From Crocinitomicaceae bacterium (GTDB taxonomy: Bacteria; Bacteroidota; Bacteroidia; Flavobacteriales_D; Crocinitomicaceae): a stretch of 47,606 nucleotides of DNA. The DNA is taken from contig JADJYC010000019.1 of the NCBI GenBank assembly GCA_016719925.1, positions 1 through 47,606 of the forward strand, read 5' to 3'. The notes below the pieces were generated by a model that was not told the DNA's origin, ran no database searches, and saw only the letters and a program-made list of their open reading frames with translations. The position numbers were made by a program, and so were the translations under genes. Shown in pieces: positions 38,098 to 47,325 of this stretch. Each line of letters starts with the position of its first letter. Positions within the stretch are counted from its first letter, which is position 1.

Positions 38098-39073
38098 AAA
38101 TATTCTTGTTACCGGAGCAGATGGATTCATCGGTTCACATCTGGTAGAAAAATTATTGGCTGAAGGATGCAGGGTAAGAGCTTTGAGTTATTACAATTCA
38201 TTTAATTACTGGGGATGGCTTGAGCAGATAAAACCAAATCCGCTGCTGGAAGTTATTTCTGGTGATATTCGTGATCCCCATTTCTGTAAAGAAATTACAA
38301 AGAATACGGATGTGGTTTTTCATCTGGCTGCATTAATCGCTATTCCATACTCATATGTTGCACCAGATAGTTACGTTGATACAAATGTGAAAGGTACGCT
38401 TAACATTTGTCAGGCAGCAAAAGAAAATGGAGTGCAACGTGTAATACATACTTCTACATCTGAAGTGTATGGAACCGCCCTGTATGTGCCTATTGATGAA
38501 AAGCATCCGCTGCAGCCTCAGTCTCCTTATAGTGCAAGCAAAATTGGTGCAGATGCAATGGCAATGAGTTTTTTCCTGAGTTTTGAGTTACCTCTTGTTA
38601 TCGCACGACCATTTAATACTTACGGGCCAAGGCAATCTGCCAGAGCGATTATTCCAACTATTATTTCTCAGATAGCTGCCGGAAAAAAAGAAATTCAGGT
38701 TGGAGATATCACGCCAACTCGTGATTTTAATTATGTAGAAGATACCTGCGATGGATTTATTGCGCTTGCAAAATGTGATGAAGCAATTGGAAAGAGTGTG
38801 AATGTTTCTTCCAATTTTGAGGTTTCAGTTGAGGATACATTTTTATTAGTCAGAAAACTCATGAATTCTGATGTAAAATTTATTCAGGATGCATCACGCA
38901 TCAGACCAAAAAACTCTGAAGTATTCAGGTTGTGGGGAGATAATACGCTGATAAAAAACCTGACCGGGTTTTCTCCAAAACATAGTTTGGAAAGTGGTTT
39001 GAAAAAAACAATTGATTGGTTTCAAAATCCGGAGAATTTAAAGAATTATAAAACGCACATTTACAATGTCTGA
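38081..39073 (+). CDS. legB: LegB-like nucleotide-sugar 4,6-dehydratase
   Basis: An intact 330-residue extended SDR: NILVTGADGFIGSHLVE, HLAALIAIPYSYVAPDSYVD, catalytic TSTSEVYGTA and SPYSASK (Tyr-x3-Lys), ARPFNTYGPRQSARAIIP, and a C-terminus with SEVFRLWGDNTLIKNLTGF. This last motif and the SYVAPDSYVDTN stretch match the LegB group, which forms the 4-keto-6-deoxy intermediate of legionaminic acid and related sugars from UDP- or GDP-GlcNAc. It overlaps the glycosyltransferase upstream and the nucleotidyltransferase downstream by 8 bases. No NeuB-type synthase, LegC aminotransferase or CMP-sugar synthetase is in the window, so the final product cannot be fixed. Bac/Pgl-type sugars are an alternative. 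Confidence 0.8.
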   Translation: MELKNKNILVTGADGFIGSHLVEKLLAEGCRVRALSYYNSFNYWGWLEQIKPNPLLEVISGDIRDPHFCKEITKNTDVVFHLAALIAIPYSYVAPDSYVDTNVKGTLNICQAAKENGVQRVIHTSTSEVYGTALYVPIDEKHPLQPQSPYSASKIGADAMAMSFFLSFELPLVIARPFNTYGPRQSARAIIPTIISQIAAGKKEIQVGDITPTRDFNYVEDTCDGFIALAKCDEAIGKSVNVSSNFEVSVEDTFLLVRKLMNSDVKFIQDASRIRPKNSEVFRLWGDNTLIKNLTGFSPKHSLESGLKKTIDWFQNPENLKNYKTHIYNV

Positions 39074-39785
39074 AAAAAGAGCCGTTATACTTGCCGGCGG
39101 AAAAGGTACACGATTACGTCCGTACACAGTAGTATTACCAAAGCCACTGATGCCTGTCGGCGAATATCCGATATTGGAAGTAATAATACGTCAGCTGGCA
39201 CATTTTGGATTTAACAGAATAACTATTACTGTGAATCATCAGGCTGATTTGATCAGGTCTTTTTTTGGTAACGGTGAAAAGTGGAATATTAAAATTGATT
39301 ATTCTTTAGAAGATAAACCATTAAGTACAATGGGGCCACTCACCTTAATTCCTGATCTTCCTGAAAATTTTCTGGTAATGAACGGTGATATTCTCACTGA
39401 TCTTGATTTTGCACAATTCTATTCAGAACATGTAAAGCGTAAATCTCTTTTTTCAATTTCTGCTGCCCGCCGTGAACAGGTAAATCTTTACGGTGTACTG
39501 GAAAAAAACAATGCTAATCATCTGACAGGTTTCTTTGAAAAACCCAAACATTCTTTTTTGGTAAGTATGGGGATTTATATGGTAAACAAAGAAACTTTGA
39601 AGTCAATTCCGGAAAATCAAAGTTTTGGATTTGATCATCTAATGCTTAATTTTCTCGAGGAGCAAAAAGATGTTTATGTTGATGAGTTTAATGGTTATTG
39701 GCTTGATATTGGCAGACCCGATGATTACATGCAGGCGATTGAAGAATTTGAATCAATGAAAAATATTTTCATGCATGAAAAGTAA
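39066..39785 (+). CDS. Sugar-1-phosphate nucleotidyltransferase
   Basis: A 239-residue protein made only of a nucleotidyltransferase domain. The signature AVILAGGKGTRLRPYTVVLPKPLMPVG and VMNGDILTDLDF (metal-binding Asp), with GFFEKPK, are clear. It activates a sugar-1-phosphate with NTP. It is short, lacking the CBS or left-handed helix domains of GlmU or PtmE. Its place beside LegB makes a GDP-hexosamine or similar precursor possible, as PtmE does for GDP-GlcNAc in Campylobacter; that is inference. The frame is intact; it overlaps its neighbours by 8 and 11 bases. Confidence 0.85.
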   Translation: MSEKRAVILAGGKGTRLRPYTVVLPKPLMPVGEYPILEVIIRQLAHFGFNRITITVNHQADLIRSFFGNGEKWNIKIDYSLEDKPLSTMGPLTLIPDLPENFLVMNGDILTDLDFAQFYSEHVKRKSLFSISAARREQVNLYGVLEKNNANHLTGFFEKPKHSFLVSMGIYMVNKETLKSIPENQSFGFDHLMLNFLEEQKDVYVDEFNGYWLDIGRPDDYMQAIEEFESMKNIFMHEK

Positions 39786-40629
39786 ACACATTCTTGTATT
39801 GGGGGCAACCGGTTTTATAGGTAAAAAACTTTGTCTGAAATTACAAAATGAATATAGTCAGTTTCAGATCACCGGATTTGACAGCAAAAGAGACGTAAGT
39901 GAAAGGACTATAATTGAAGAGATAATCAGTATCAAACCAGATGTGATTATTGTGGCTGCCGGAAAATCTTTTGTTCCTGACAGTTGGAATAATCCGGATG
40001 AATTCTTCAAAATTAATTCAACAGGAATGCTTCATGTTGCTGAGGCGGCTAGAATTACCAAATCAAGTGTTATTTATCTGAGCACGTTCGTTTATGGAAA
40101 TCCAATTGTAATACCTATCAATGAAAACAATTCCGTTAGTCCGTTAAATCCTTATTCGGCATCAAAGCTGCTCGGTGAACAAATTCTGGAATATTATTAC
40201 AGATTTTTTGGTGTTTCAAGTAATGTGATTCGCGTTTTTAATATTTATGGTCCCGGTCAGTCTGACAAATTTCTCATTCCTATTTTGATCCGGCAGTTTA
40301 AGTCCGAAAACAAAATAGAAGTAAAAGATCTGAAACCCAAACGAGATTATCTCCATGTAGATGATTTAATAAGTTTGATATTAAAATCCGTTGACAGGTT
40401 TAACGGATTTCAGATTTTTAATGCAGGTTCAGGTAAATCAATCAGCGTTCAGGAATTAATTGAAGTAATTTTCAAAGCTGGCGGAAGAAAAACAAGTGTC
40501 TATTCTTCAGACGAAGTTAGACTGAATGAGATAATGGATACACGGGCAGATATTTCAAAAGCAAAAGAAATATTTGACTGGAATCCAAACATATCTATCG
40601 AAGAGGGTATTACGGATTTATTGAAATAA
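39775..40629 (+). CDS. NAD-dependent epimerase/dehydratase (SDR)
   Basis: A 284-residue extended SDR: HILVLGATGFIGKKL at the N-terminus, FKINSTGMLHVAEAA, STFVYGNP, the catalytic NPYSASKLLGE (Tyr-x3-Lys), IRVFNIYGPGQSDKFLIP and DYLHVDDLISLI. It is slightly short for the family (usually about 300-330). It would reduce or epimerise a nucleotide sugar, likely the last step of the LegB/nucleotidyltransferase cassette. It is the last gene of the plus-strand block; its end faces the convergent gene over a 31-bp spacer with a hairpin. The exact substrate is unknown. Confidence 0.82.
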   Translation: MKSKHILVLGATGFIGKKLCLKLQNEYSQFQITGFDSKRDVSERTIIEEIISIKPDVIIVAAGKSFVPDSWNNPDEFFKINSTGMLHVAEAARITKSSVIYLSTFVYGNPIVIPINENNSVSPLNPYSASKLLGEQILEYYYRFFGVSSNVIRVFNIYGPGQSDKFLIPILIRQFKSENKIEVKDLKPKRDYLHVDDLISLILKSVDRFNGFQIFNAGSGKSISVQELIEVIFKAGGRKTSVYSSDEVRLNEIMDTRADISKAKEIFDWNPNISIEEGITDLLK

Positions 40630-40648
40630 AAAAAAGGGCATAAGCCCC
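40628..40648 (-). terminator. Intrinsic terminator for the minus-strand PorG-like gene
   Basis: Read on the minus strand, GGGC (40645-40648 complement) pairs with GCCC (40636-40639 complement) around a four-base loop, and eight T follow. A short stem, but with a strong U-run, 13 bp after the stop of the downstream-facing gene. Confidence 0.55.
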
Positions 40649-40660
40649 TTGATATTTTTC

Positions 40661-41590
40661 CTAAAACTTCGCCTTAGTCCCTCCCCACTTCCTGTGGCGG
40701 CCGTACATCCATGAATAGTTTGAACGGTAGAAACCTCCTCTTGTTCTGATCAGAAAATGATAAGAAACCGTCATAAACATGTAGTTGTCACGGTCAGTCG
40801 GGTCTCCTCTTAAATTGCCGGGATTACCATAATTTTGTGGTCCGGGAACTCCGGGCTGATCTATATATTGATTTGCAAGAAGCGGCGCCATAGGATCTGA
40901 TGCCATCATCGATGGATCTACATAAAGATCGTGTACATCATCTAAATAATCTGTGAAAACCCAGCTCCACTGGAATTCAAATCCAAAACGGTGCTGACGT
41001 TTGTAGGTAAAAAAGAATCCGCCTCCAAAAGGCGCAGTGATAACTACCGGCGAATATTTTTGCCCCTCTGTCATTAACGGACGGAGTTTGTAATACTCTT
41101 TGGTATCTCCGGATGAATTTAAATAGGCTTTCGGGCTGTGATATACTGCACCTAATCCAAAAAAGAAATAAGTCTGGTAATCTACGCGGTAACGGCCTCT
41201 GTATCCAACATCTGAAAGAGAAAGTATTTGTGGGTAGATTTCAAATTTGCAGCTCATTTCAAAAACGTCGTTTCTGAAATTCAGGTTACGCCCTTTGCGT
41301 GTGCGCCATTCAGCTTCATTGTCTTCTCCGCGCAAACGTGCATAAGTGATGCCGCCCTGCAGGGCAAACATCGGGTGAAAACGCCAGTTAATGGTTGGTC
41401 CTGTTGCCCAGCGGGTATCTTTTAATTCAAGATTGTAAACAAAGTTTCTGGAAATACCTCCGCCTCCAATGTCTCCAAGATAATTAGAGACACCTGCTCT
41501 CCAGCCAAAGCCCAGGTTATAACGTTGGGCTGATGCAAACTGAACCGCACATCCCAGGATGAGAATCAGAATTAATTTCTTCATTTTCAT
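40661..41590 (-). CDS. Outer membrane beta-barrel, DUF6089 (PorG-like)
   Basis: A 309-residue protein with signal peptide (KKLILILILGCAVQFASAQ) and beta-barrel pattern: YNLGFGWRAGVSNYLGDIGG, FALQGGITYARLRGED, YQTYFFFGLGAVYHSP, and a C-terminal region GGFYRSNYSWMYGRHRKW ending TKAKF. The first and last segments are characteristic of DUF6089, a family that includes PorG-like proteins linked to type IX secretion. The true start may be the Met at 41584, two codons in. The frame is intact. Its own promoter-like sites lie upstream, and a terminator follows. The assignment to T9SS rests on family memory, not on context. Confidence 0.78.
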   Translation of the reverse strand: MKMKKLILILILGCAVQFASAQRYNLGFGWRAGVSNYLGDIGGGGISRNFVYNLELKDTRWATGPTINWRFHPMFALQGGITYARLRGEDNEAEWRTRKGRNLNFRNDVFEMSCKFEIYPQILSLSDVGYRGRYRVDYQTYFFFGLGAVYHSPKAYLNSSGDTKEYYKLRPLMTEGQKYSPVVITAPFGGGFFFTYKRQHRFGFEFQWSWVFTDYLDDVHDLYVDPSMMASDPMAPLLANQYIDQPGVPGPQNYGNPGNLRGDPTDRDNYMFMTVSYHFLIRTRGGFYRSNYSWMYGRHRKWGGTKAKF

Positions 41591-41626
41591 CAGTTTCTTA
41601 AGTAATGTAGTTTTTATACGAAAGCA

Positions 41627-41658
41627 TAAAAGTAGGAAAAAAAGATGAACCCCGCAAA
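41627..41658 (-). promoter_or_regulatory. Bacteroidota-type promoter for the PorG-like gene
   Basis: On the minus strand TTTG (41655-41658) is followed by 20 bases and TACTTTTA (41627-41634), one mismatch from TAnnTTTG. The gene starts 37-43 bp downstream. Confidence 0.5.
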
Positions 41659-41699
41659 CGCTTTTTTATTCTTACCTTCGTGAACCTTTGATAACCGCC

Positions 41700-42659
41700 A
41701 TGAGTGAAAACAGAATAACACAGCTTTTTGGTATAAAATATCCGCTTATTCAGGCAGGTATGATCTGGTGTTCAGGTTATAAACTGGCAGCTGCTGTAAG
41801 CAATGCGGGCGGACTTGGAATAATTGGATCAGGCTCCATGTATCCGGATGTGCTGGATGAACATCTTCAGAAATGTAAAAAGGCAACGGATAAACCGTTT
41901 GCTGTAAATCTTCCAATGATTTATCCTGACATCGATAAACACGTTGAACTTGTTCTGAAACATAAGGTTCCGGTGGTTTTTACTTCAGCAGGAAATCCAA
42001 AAACATGGACATCAAAACTGAAAGATGCCGGAATCAAAGTAGTTCATGTAACTGCAAGTGTAAAATTTGCTTTAAAAGCACAGGAAGCCGGTGTTGATGC
42101 TGTAGTTGCCGAAGGTTTTGAAGCGGGCGGACACAATGGAATTGATGAAACAACAACCATGACTTTAATTCCTGCGGTAAGACAGGCTATTACAATTCCT
42201 TTAATTGCTGCCGGCGGAATTGCAACGGGCAGAGGAATGCTTGCGGCTATGGCACTTGGAGCTGACGGAGTTCAGATAGGAAGCCGGTTTGTAGCTTCTC
42301 TGGAATCATCGGCACATGAAAATTTTAAAAAGACAGTTATCAATACTCCTGACGGTGGAACTCAGTTAACACTAAAAGAGCTTACGCCGGTTAGATTAAT
42401 TAAAAATGATTTTTTTAATAAAGTTCAGGGCGCGTATCAGAATAAAGCGTCGGTTGAAGAATTGAAAAATTTATTAGGCAGGGGCAGAGCAAAAAAAGGA
42501 ATGTTTGAAGGAGATCTGACCGAAGGTGAACTTGAAATAGGTCAGATTGCATCCGTCATAAAAGAAATTTTACCTGCTGCAGAAATTGTCAGGGAAATTA
42601 TCTCAGAATATCATCAGGCATTAAAAGAACTCACCGGTAAACAATACCAATTTGAATGA
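41700..42659 (+). CDS. Nitronate monooxygenase (FMN)
   Basis: A 319-residue TIM barrel. Motifs are ITQLFGIKYPLIQAGMIWCS, VSNAGGLGIIGSG, NPKTWTSKLKDAGI, the catalytic-region AEGFEAGGHNG, and PLIAAGGIATGRGMLAAMALGADGVQIGSRF, which bind FMN phosphate. This fits nitronate monooxygenase (old 2-nitropropane dioxygenase), which oxidises nitroalkane anions. I choose ATG 41700 rather than the TTG four codons earlier. It overlaps the following M16 peptidase start by 4 bases, suggesting co-transcription. The frame is intact. Confidence 0.88.
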   Translation: MSENRITQLFGIKYPLIQAGMIWCSGYKLAAAVSNAGGLGIIGSGSMYPDVLDEHLQKCKKATDKPFAVNLPMIYPDIDKHVELVLKHKVPVVFTSAGNPKTWTSKLKDAGIKVVHVTASVKFALKAQEAGVDAVVAEGFEAGGHNGIDETTTMTLIPAVRQAITIPLIAAGGIATGRGMLAAMALGADGVQIGSRFVASLESSAHENFKKTVINTPDGGTQLTLKELTPVRLIKNDFFNKVQGAYQNKASVEELKNLLGRGRAKKGMFEGDLTEGELEIGQIASVIKEILPAAEIVREIISEYHQALKELTGKQYQFE

Positions 42660-43896
42660 TCACATTTGAAAAGTTTACATTAAAAAACGGCTTGCGTGTT
42701 TTGTTTCACAAAGATGAAACTACACCGCTTGCAGTTGTCAATATTTTATACAATGTTGGTGCACGTGATGAAAATCCAGATAAGACCGGATTTGCACATT
42801 TGTTTGAACACCTTATGTTTGGCGGTTCTAAAAACATTGAAAGTTTTGACAATCCGCTTCAGCTTGCCGGAGGTGAGTGCAATGCATTTACCAATAATGA
42901 TATCACCAATTATTATGATATTCTTCCGGTACAAAATCTGGAAACTGCTTTCTGGCTGGAAAGTGACCGCATGCTTGAACTTGCATTTACTCCAAAAAGT
43001 CTGGAAGTACAGCGTAATGTAGTAATAGAAGAATTCAAGCAACGTTACCTGAATCAACCTTATGGTGATGTTTGGTTACTGCTAAGACCTCTTGTTTATA
43101 AAACACATCCGTATCAATGGGCTACAATTGGTAAAGAAATCAGTCATATTGAAAATGCAACTATGGAAGATGTAAAGTCATTCTTCTATAAATATTATGC
43201 ACCGGATAATGCCGTGCTGGTTGTTGGGGGAAATACTACACTTGAAAATATAAAATCACTTTCTGAAAAATGGTTTGGAGATATTCCTTCACGCGGAGCG
43301 AATCAGCGTAATTTAAAACCTGAACCTGCGCAACAGGAAGAACGCGAGCTGAAAGTTGAACGTGATGTTCCGGCTGATGCAGTGTATATGGTTTTCAGAA
43401 TGGGTGAGAGAATGCATCCGGATCATTATACCGGAGATCTGGCTTCTGATATTTTGTCCAGGGGAAAATCTTCCCGGTTGTATGAAGAACTGATTACAAA
43501 AAAACAACTTTTTACAAGTATCTCTGCATACATTTCAGGTGGATGGGAAGATGGATTATTTGTTGTCTCGGGAAATCTGAATAAAGGAGTTTCCTATGAA
43601 GATGCAAAGAACGCAATCTGGCTTGAGCTGACGAAAATTTCAGACCACGCGATTGAAAAAAATGAACTGATCAAAGTCAAAAATAAATTCAAAACAGCAA
43701 AAGTTTTTCTGAACAAAGTCTGATGAACCGGGTGATGAATATTGCGTTTTTTGAAATGATGGATAAGGCCGGAGAGATCAATGATGAACTGAAAAAGTAT
43801 GACGCAGTTTCTGCTGAATCCATTCAGCAATTCTGTAAAAAGACTTTTGTAAAAAATAATTTATCCACCTTGTTTATTAAATCAAAAAATGAATAG
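42656..43896 (+). CDS. M16 zinc metalloprotease, catalytic subunit, frameshifted near the end
   Basis: A pitrilysin-family peptidase of about 413 residues. The inverted zinc motif is HLFEH (H48-x2-E51-H52) in GFAHLFEHLMFGG, with the third ligand in VVIEEFKQRYLNQPYG and the following domain AVLVVGGNTTLENI. The raw frame stops at 43723 after AKVFLNK; the other frame continues SLMNRVMNIAFFEMMDKAG and ends at the TAG 43894-43896. It overlaps the second M16 gene by 8 bases. Bacterial M16 enzymes often work as a pair in which one subunit is catalytic and the other completes the chamber; this looks like that arrangement. The substrates are unknown. Confidence 0.9.
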
Positions 43897-45145
43897 AACC
43901 AGCGCACCGGAATTTAAACAGGCGGACAGGATTGAACTGGTTATTCCGCAAAAAATAGTTTTAGCCAATGATATTTCACTTTATTGGATAAAAGATGTAA
44001 AAGATGATTCAGTCAGACTGGATATTGAATGGTTTGCCGGTACAAAATATCAGACTAAAAAACTGGTTGCCGGATTTACCAATAAATTGCTTTTATCCGG
44101 AAATGAAAAAAATCTGCCAGAGAAATTGCCGCTGAAATAGATTTTTACGGTGGCTTTGTTCAGGATGATTGTGATAAAGATCATTCCGGGGTGACCTTGT
44201 ATGGTTTGAGAGAAAATTTCAAAAAATATTTTTCTGTTTTCAGTGAATCAATGCTCACATGTACTTTCCTGAAAAGGATTTTGAGGATGAACGCAACATT
44301 ACACTTTCTAAATTTAAAATTGATTCAGAAAAAGTAAAGTATGTTTGCCAGCGAACATTCAATGCCGCTTTGTTTGGAGAAAATACACCCTATGGCCAGA
44401 TGGCATTGGAACCTGATTTTCTGGCTCTGAGCAGAACAGATCTGACGGAGTTTCATAAAAAATTCTACCTCGGTTCCAAACCGGTACTTTTTCTTTTAGG
44501 TAATGTTGGGGAAGATGTGATAGAAGAAATCAGAAAATGGTCGTCACATCTTTCAGGTCAGAAATCAACTCCGGTAAAACAAGAAATAAAATCAAAAACC
44601 GGCAGAACAGAAGTAGAAAAAAAAGATGCCATTCAAACAGCTATCAGAATTGGACGGACCTGTGTGGATAAAAAACATCCGGATTATTTTGGTTTGCAGA
44701 TTCTGGATACCATTCTGGGCGGATATTTTGGAAGCCGGCTCATGGCAAATATCCGGGAAGATAAAGGATATACATACGGAATAGGAAGTGCATTTGCGGT
44801 ATTGGATGATGCAGCATATTTTTTCATTTCTACAGAAGTTGCAAAAGAAGTAAAGGAAAATACCATCAAAGAAATTTATTTCGAATTAGACAGATTAAAA
44901 ATGAATTGATTCCGGAAGATGAGTTAGAGCGTGTAAAAAATTACATGCTGGGTGAATTTCTCAGACAGATGGACGGACCCGGAGCAATGATGGAAAGTTT
45001 TAAAAATATCTGGTTTAATCAATTACCTGAAGATTATTATATCCGTTTTATTCAGTCAATCAATAAATATACTGCTGCTGAATTGCGTGACCTGGCAAAT
45101 AAATATTATCTGCGTGAGATGATGGTGGAGGTTGTGGCAGGTTAA
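43889..45145 (+). CDS. M16 peptidase, non-catalytic partner, frameshifted
   Basis: The second subunit, about 418 residues across three fragments (43889-44140, 44259-44909, 44906-45145). It has no HxxEH zinc site but keeps the Arg/Tyr motif RLMANIREDKGYTYGIGS of the partner subunit. The region 44141-44258 continues in another frame (AREIAAEIDFYGGFVQDDCD, KKYFSVFSESM). One base near 44905 gives LKMNELIPEDELERVKNYMLGE. It starts inside the catalytic gene's stop. Its end at 45145 overlaps the arsenite transporter gene tail by 4 bases on the opposite strand. Confidence 0.85.
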
Positions 45146-46214
45146 TTTTTTGCGTTAACAGGATAATACTTTTTTCGAAACCAGAAAATCAATTTGACCA
45201 GAGCAATCAATGCCGGTACTTCTACCAGCGGACCAATAACCCCTGCAAAAGCCTGACCGCTGTTGATTCCAAAAACACCTATAGCAACAGCAATCGCAAG
45301 TTCAAAATTATTGCCAGTAGCGGTGAATGATAATGCGGCATTGGTTGAATAATCTGCTCCCATTTTTTTCGCAATAAAAAAAGTAATCACAAACATCACT
45401 GCAAAATAAATCACCAAAGGAACAGCAATGAGTAATACATCACCCGGTATCTGAACAATTAATTCACCTTTCAGACTGAACATCACGATAATTGTAAATA
45501 ACAGGGCCACCAGAGTAATAGGTGAGATAAAAGGAATGAATTTAGTCTCATACCACGTAATGCCTTTTAGTTTGATCAGACTGTAACGACTGATGATTCC
45601 TGCAATAAACGGAATACCCAGATAAATGAAAACACTCTCAGCTATTTGTGACATAGTGATTGAAATATCCAAACTTTTCATTCCAAAAAGTACCGGCATT
45701 TCAGTCAGATAAAAATAGGAGTAAGAGGAGTATAGAAGAACCTGCAGCAAACTATTTAGTCCAACCAGACCGGCAATCAATTCGCGGTTCCCTTCTGCCA
45801 GTTCATTCCAAACAATAACCATTGCAATACATGGTGCAATTCAATCAGAATAAGTCCTGTCATGTATTCAGGATTCTCACTCATAAACAACCATGCCAGC
45901 AAAAACATGAAAAATGGTGCAATTACCCACGTTATAAAAAGAGAAACTAAAACCAGCTTTACATTTTTAAAAATGGTTGGAATTTTTTCATACCTGACCT
46001 TAGTCAGGGGTGGATACATCATCAGAATTAATCCTATTGCAAGAGGAATATTTGTTGTTCCGCTTGACATGTTGTCGATGGTTATTGCAACTGCCGGAAC
46101 AAAATAGCCAAGTGCAACACCAATAACCATAGCGGCAAATATCCAAATTGTTAAATACCTGTCCAGAAAACTTAATTTTTTTGGTGAGGCAGGTGTACAA
46201 TTGTTAGCTGACAT
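45142..46214 (-). CDS. acr3: ACR3-type arsenite efflux transporter, frameshifted
   Basis: A ten-helix membrane protein of about 355 residues. The N-terminal fragment (45777-46214) reads LSFLDRYLTIWIFAAMVIG, LILMMYPPLTKVRYE and WVIAPFFMFLLAWLF. The C-terminal fragment (45142-45822) reads MVIVWNELAEGNRE, FTATGNNFELAIAVAIG and AGVIGPLVEVPALIALV. All are typical of ACR3. Around 45830, one base changes the frame; correction yields APCIAMVIVWNEL, where the conserved functional Cys of ACR3 lies. It exports arsenite driven by the proton gradient. It is the last gene of the ars operon and follows arsC by 5 bp. Confidence 0.92.
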
Positions 46215-46219
46215 ATTCG

Positions 46220-46833
46220 TTACTTTTTTATTATTGAAAACAGATAAAGAGTTTCACGCAAAATCTCCGCAAATCGCTGACCGTAGACTTTTTGTTCAGT
46301 TCCGCTTCCGTCAGATGATTTCGGATCTTCATAAGGTGTGCTGAATTTTTTATCGGCATTTGGAATAAAAGGACAGTTTTGTTCTGCTTCACTGCACATC
46401 ATGATAGCTGCAAATTCTTTTTGCGGATTGAAAGCATCATCGTATATTTTTGAAAAGCAGGTGAGCGTTTTTTCTGCAGAAATTTTTTTACCTGATACGT
46501 TGGATTTGTTCCCTGATCTGCCTGTGTTATGTCCAAACCAATCTGACGGAGTGCATTGACTGCATTGGGATGGAAGGTTGTCACTTCTGTTCCGCCTGAA
46601 AATGAACTGACCGGTATTTTAAAATGTTCTGAAGCAATTGCACAGGCAATATTTCCAAAGTGACTTCTTCTGGAATTATGTATGCAGATATAGACTAATG
46701 ATGGAATTTTGTTTTTATTTTTTACTCCGGAAATGTAATTTGAAATTTCCTGAAGAACTTTTTTTCTTGGCTCAGCAATCTGATCAAATTCGGTTTGCAG
46801 CTGCTCCACAAATTCTCTGACTTTTGTATTCAT
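46220..46833 (-). CDS. arsC: Arsenate reductase-like low-molecular-weight phosphatase, frameshifted
   Basis: About 204 residues from ATG 46831-46833 (MNTKVREFVEQLQTEFD), chosen because the upstream alternative overlaps the previous gene's tail. The P-loop is CIHNSRRS with Cys50 as nucleophile, followed by GNIACAIASEHF. The later part (46220-46402) reads MMCSEAEQNCPFIPNADKKF, with two Cys that could form the redox pair of the thioredoxin-linked family. The fragments join near 46465, where correction gives IYDDAFNPQKEFAAI. It reduces arsenate to arsenite for export by the Acr3 pump encoded next. It lies 7 bp after the DUF6428 gene. Confidence 0.88.
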
Positions 46834-46840
46834 AAATTTC

Positions 46841-47315
46841 TCAGCAGCATTTAGAACCTGGTTCACAGCATGAACCTGAACCGACGTTTAGTTCACTTAA
46901 TCTGATTTTTTGTTTTGTTACCGGAATTCCCACATTTATCCTGAGCAAGGCAGTCAGTCAGAGTATTCATCAAAATGAATTTACCATTGTTGAATGAAAT
47001 TGCATATTTACCAATGGTTTCTCTCTGATATTCCACTTCTATTTCAGCATCTGCCAGATTCAGTTTTTCAATAGACAGCAGAATAATTTTATTTAATTTT
47101 TCTGCTGATAGTCTGTGGTCATAATCGCTGGCCTGCCACAATTGGAAGTTGATTTTTATTTCATCCCGCAGAGTGCCTCCGCAGTCAATGAATTTTTTGT
47201 TGATTTGGCCAACTTCTGTCACATGGAAGTGCTGCGGGACTTCTTCACCGTTTTCCAATACAAAATGTATGGATGAAAGATGGCTTAGATGATTTCTGAA
47301 TTCTGATAATTTCAT
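46841..47315 (-). CDS. DUF6428 family protein of arsenic operon, frameshifted
   Basis: About 157 residues from ATG 47313-47315 (MKLSEFRNHLSHLSSIHFVL). Conserved segments are GEEVPQHFHVTEVGQI, FIDCGGTLRDE, NFQLWQASDYDHRLS and IEVEYQRETIGKYAISF. One base near 46925 shifts the frame; the corrected end reads GIPVTKQKIRLSELN, then a cysteine-rich tail (GSCCEPGSKCC) with stop at 46841-46843. The family accompanies arsR and arsC in Bacteroidota, but its biochemical role is not known to me. The His and Cys residues and the CC tail suggest it binds arsenite or another thiophilic metal. Gap to arsR is 10 bp. Confidence 0.8.
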
Positions 47316-47325
47316 AGGTAAAGTT

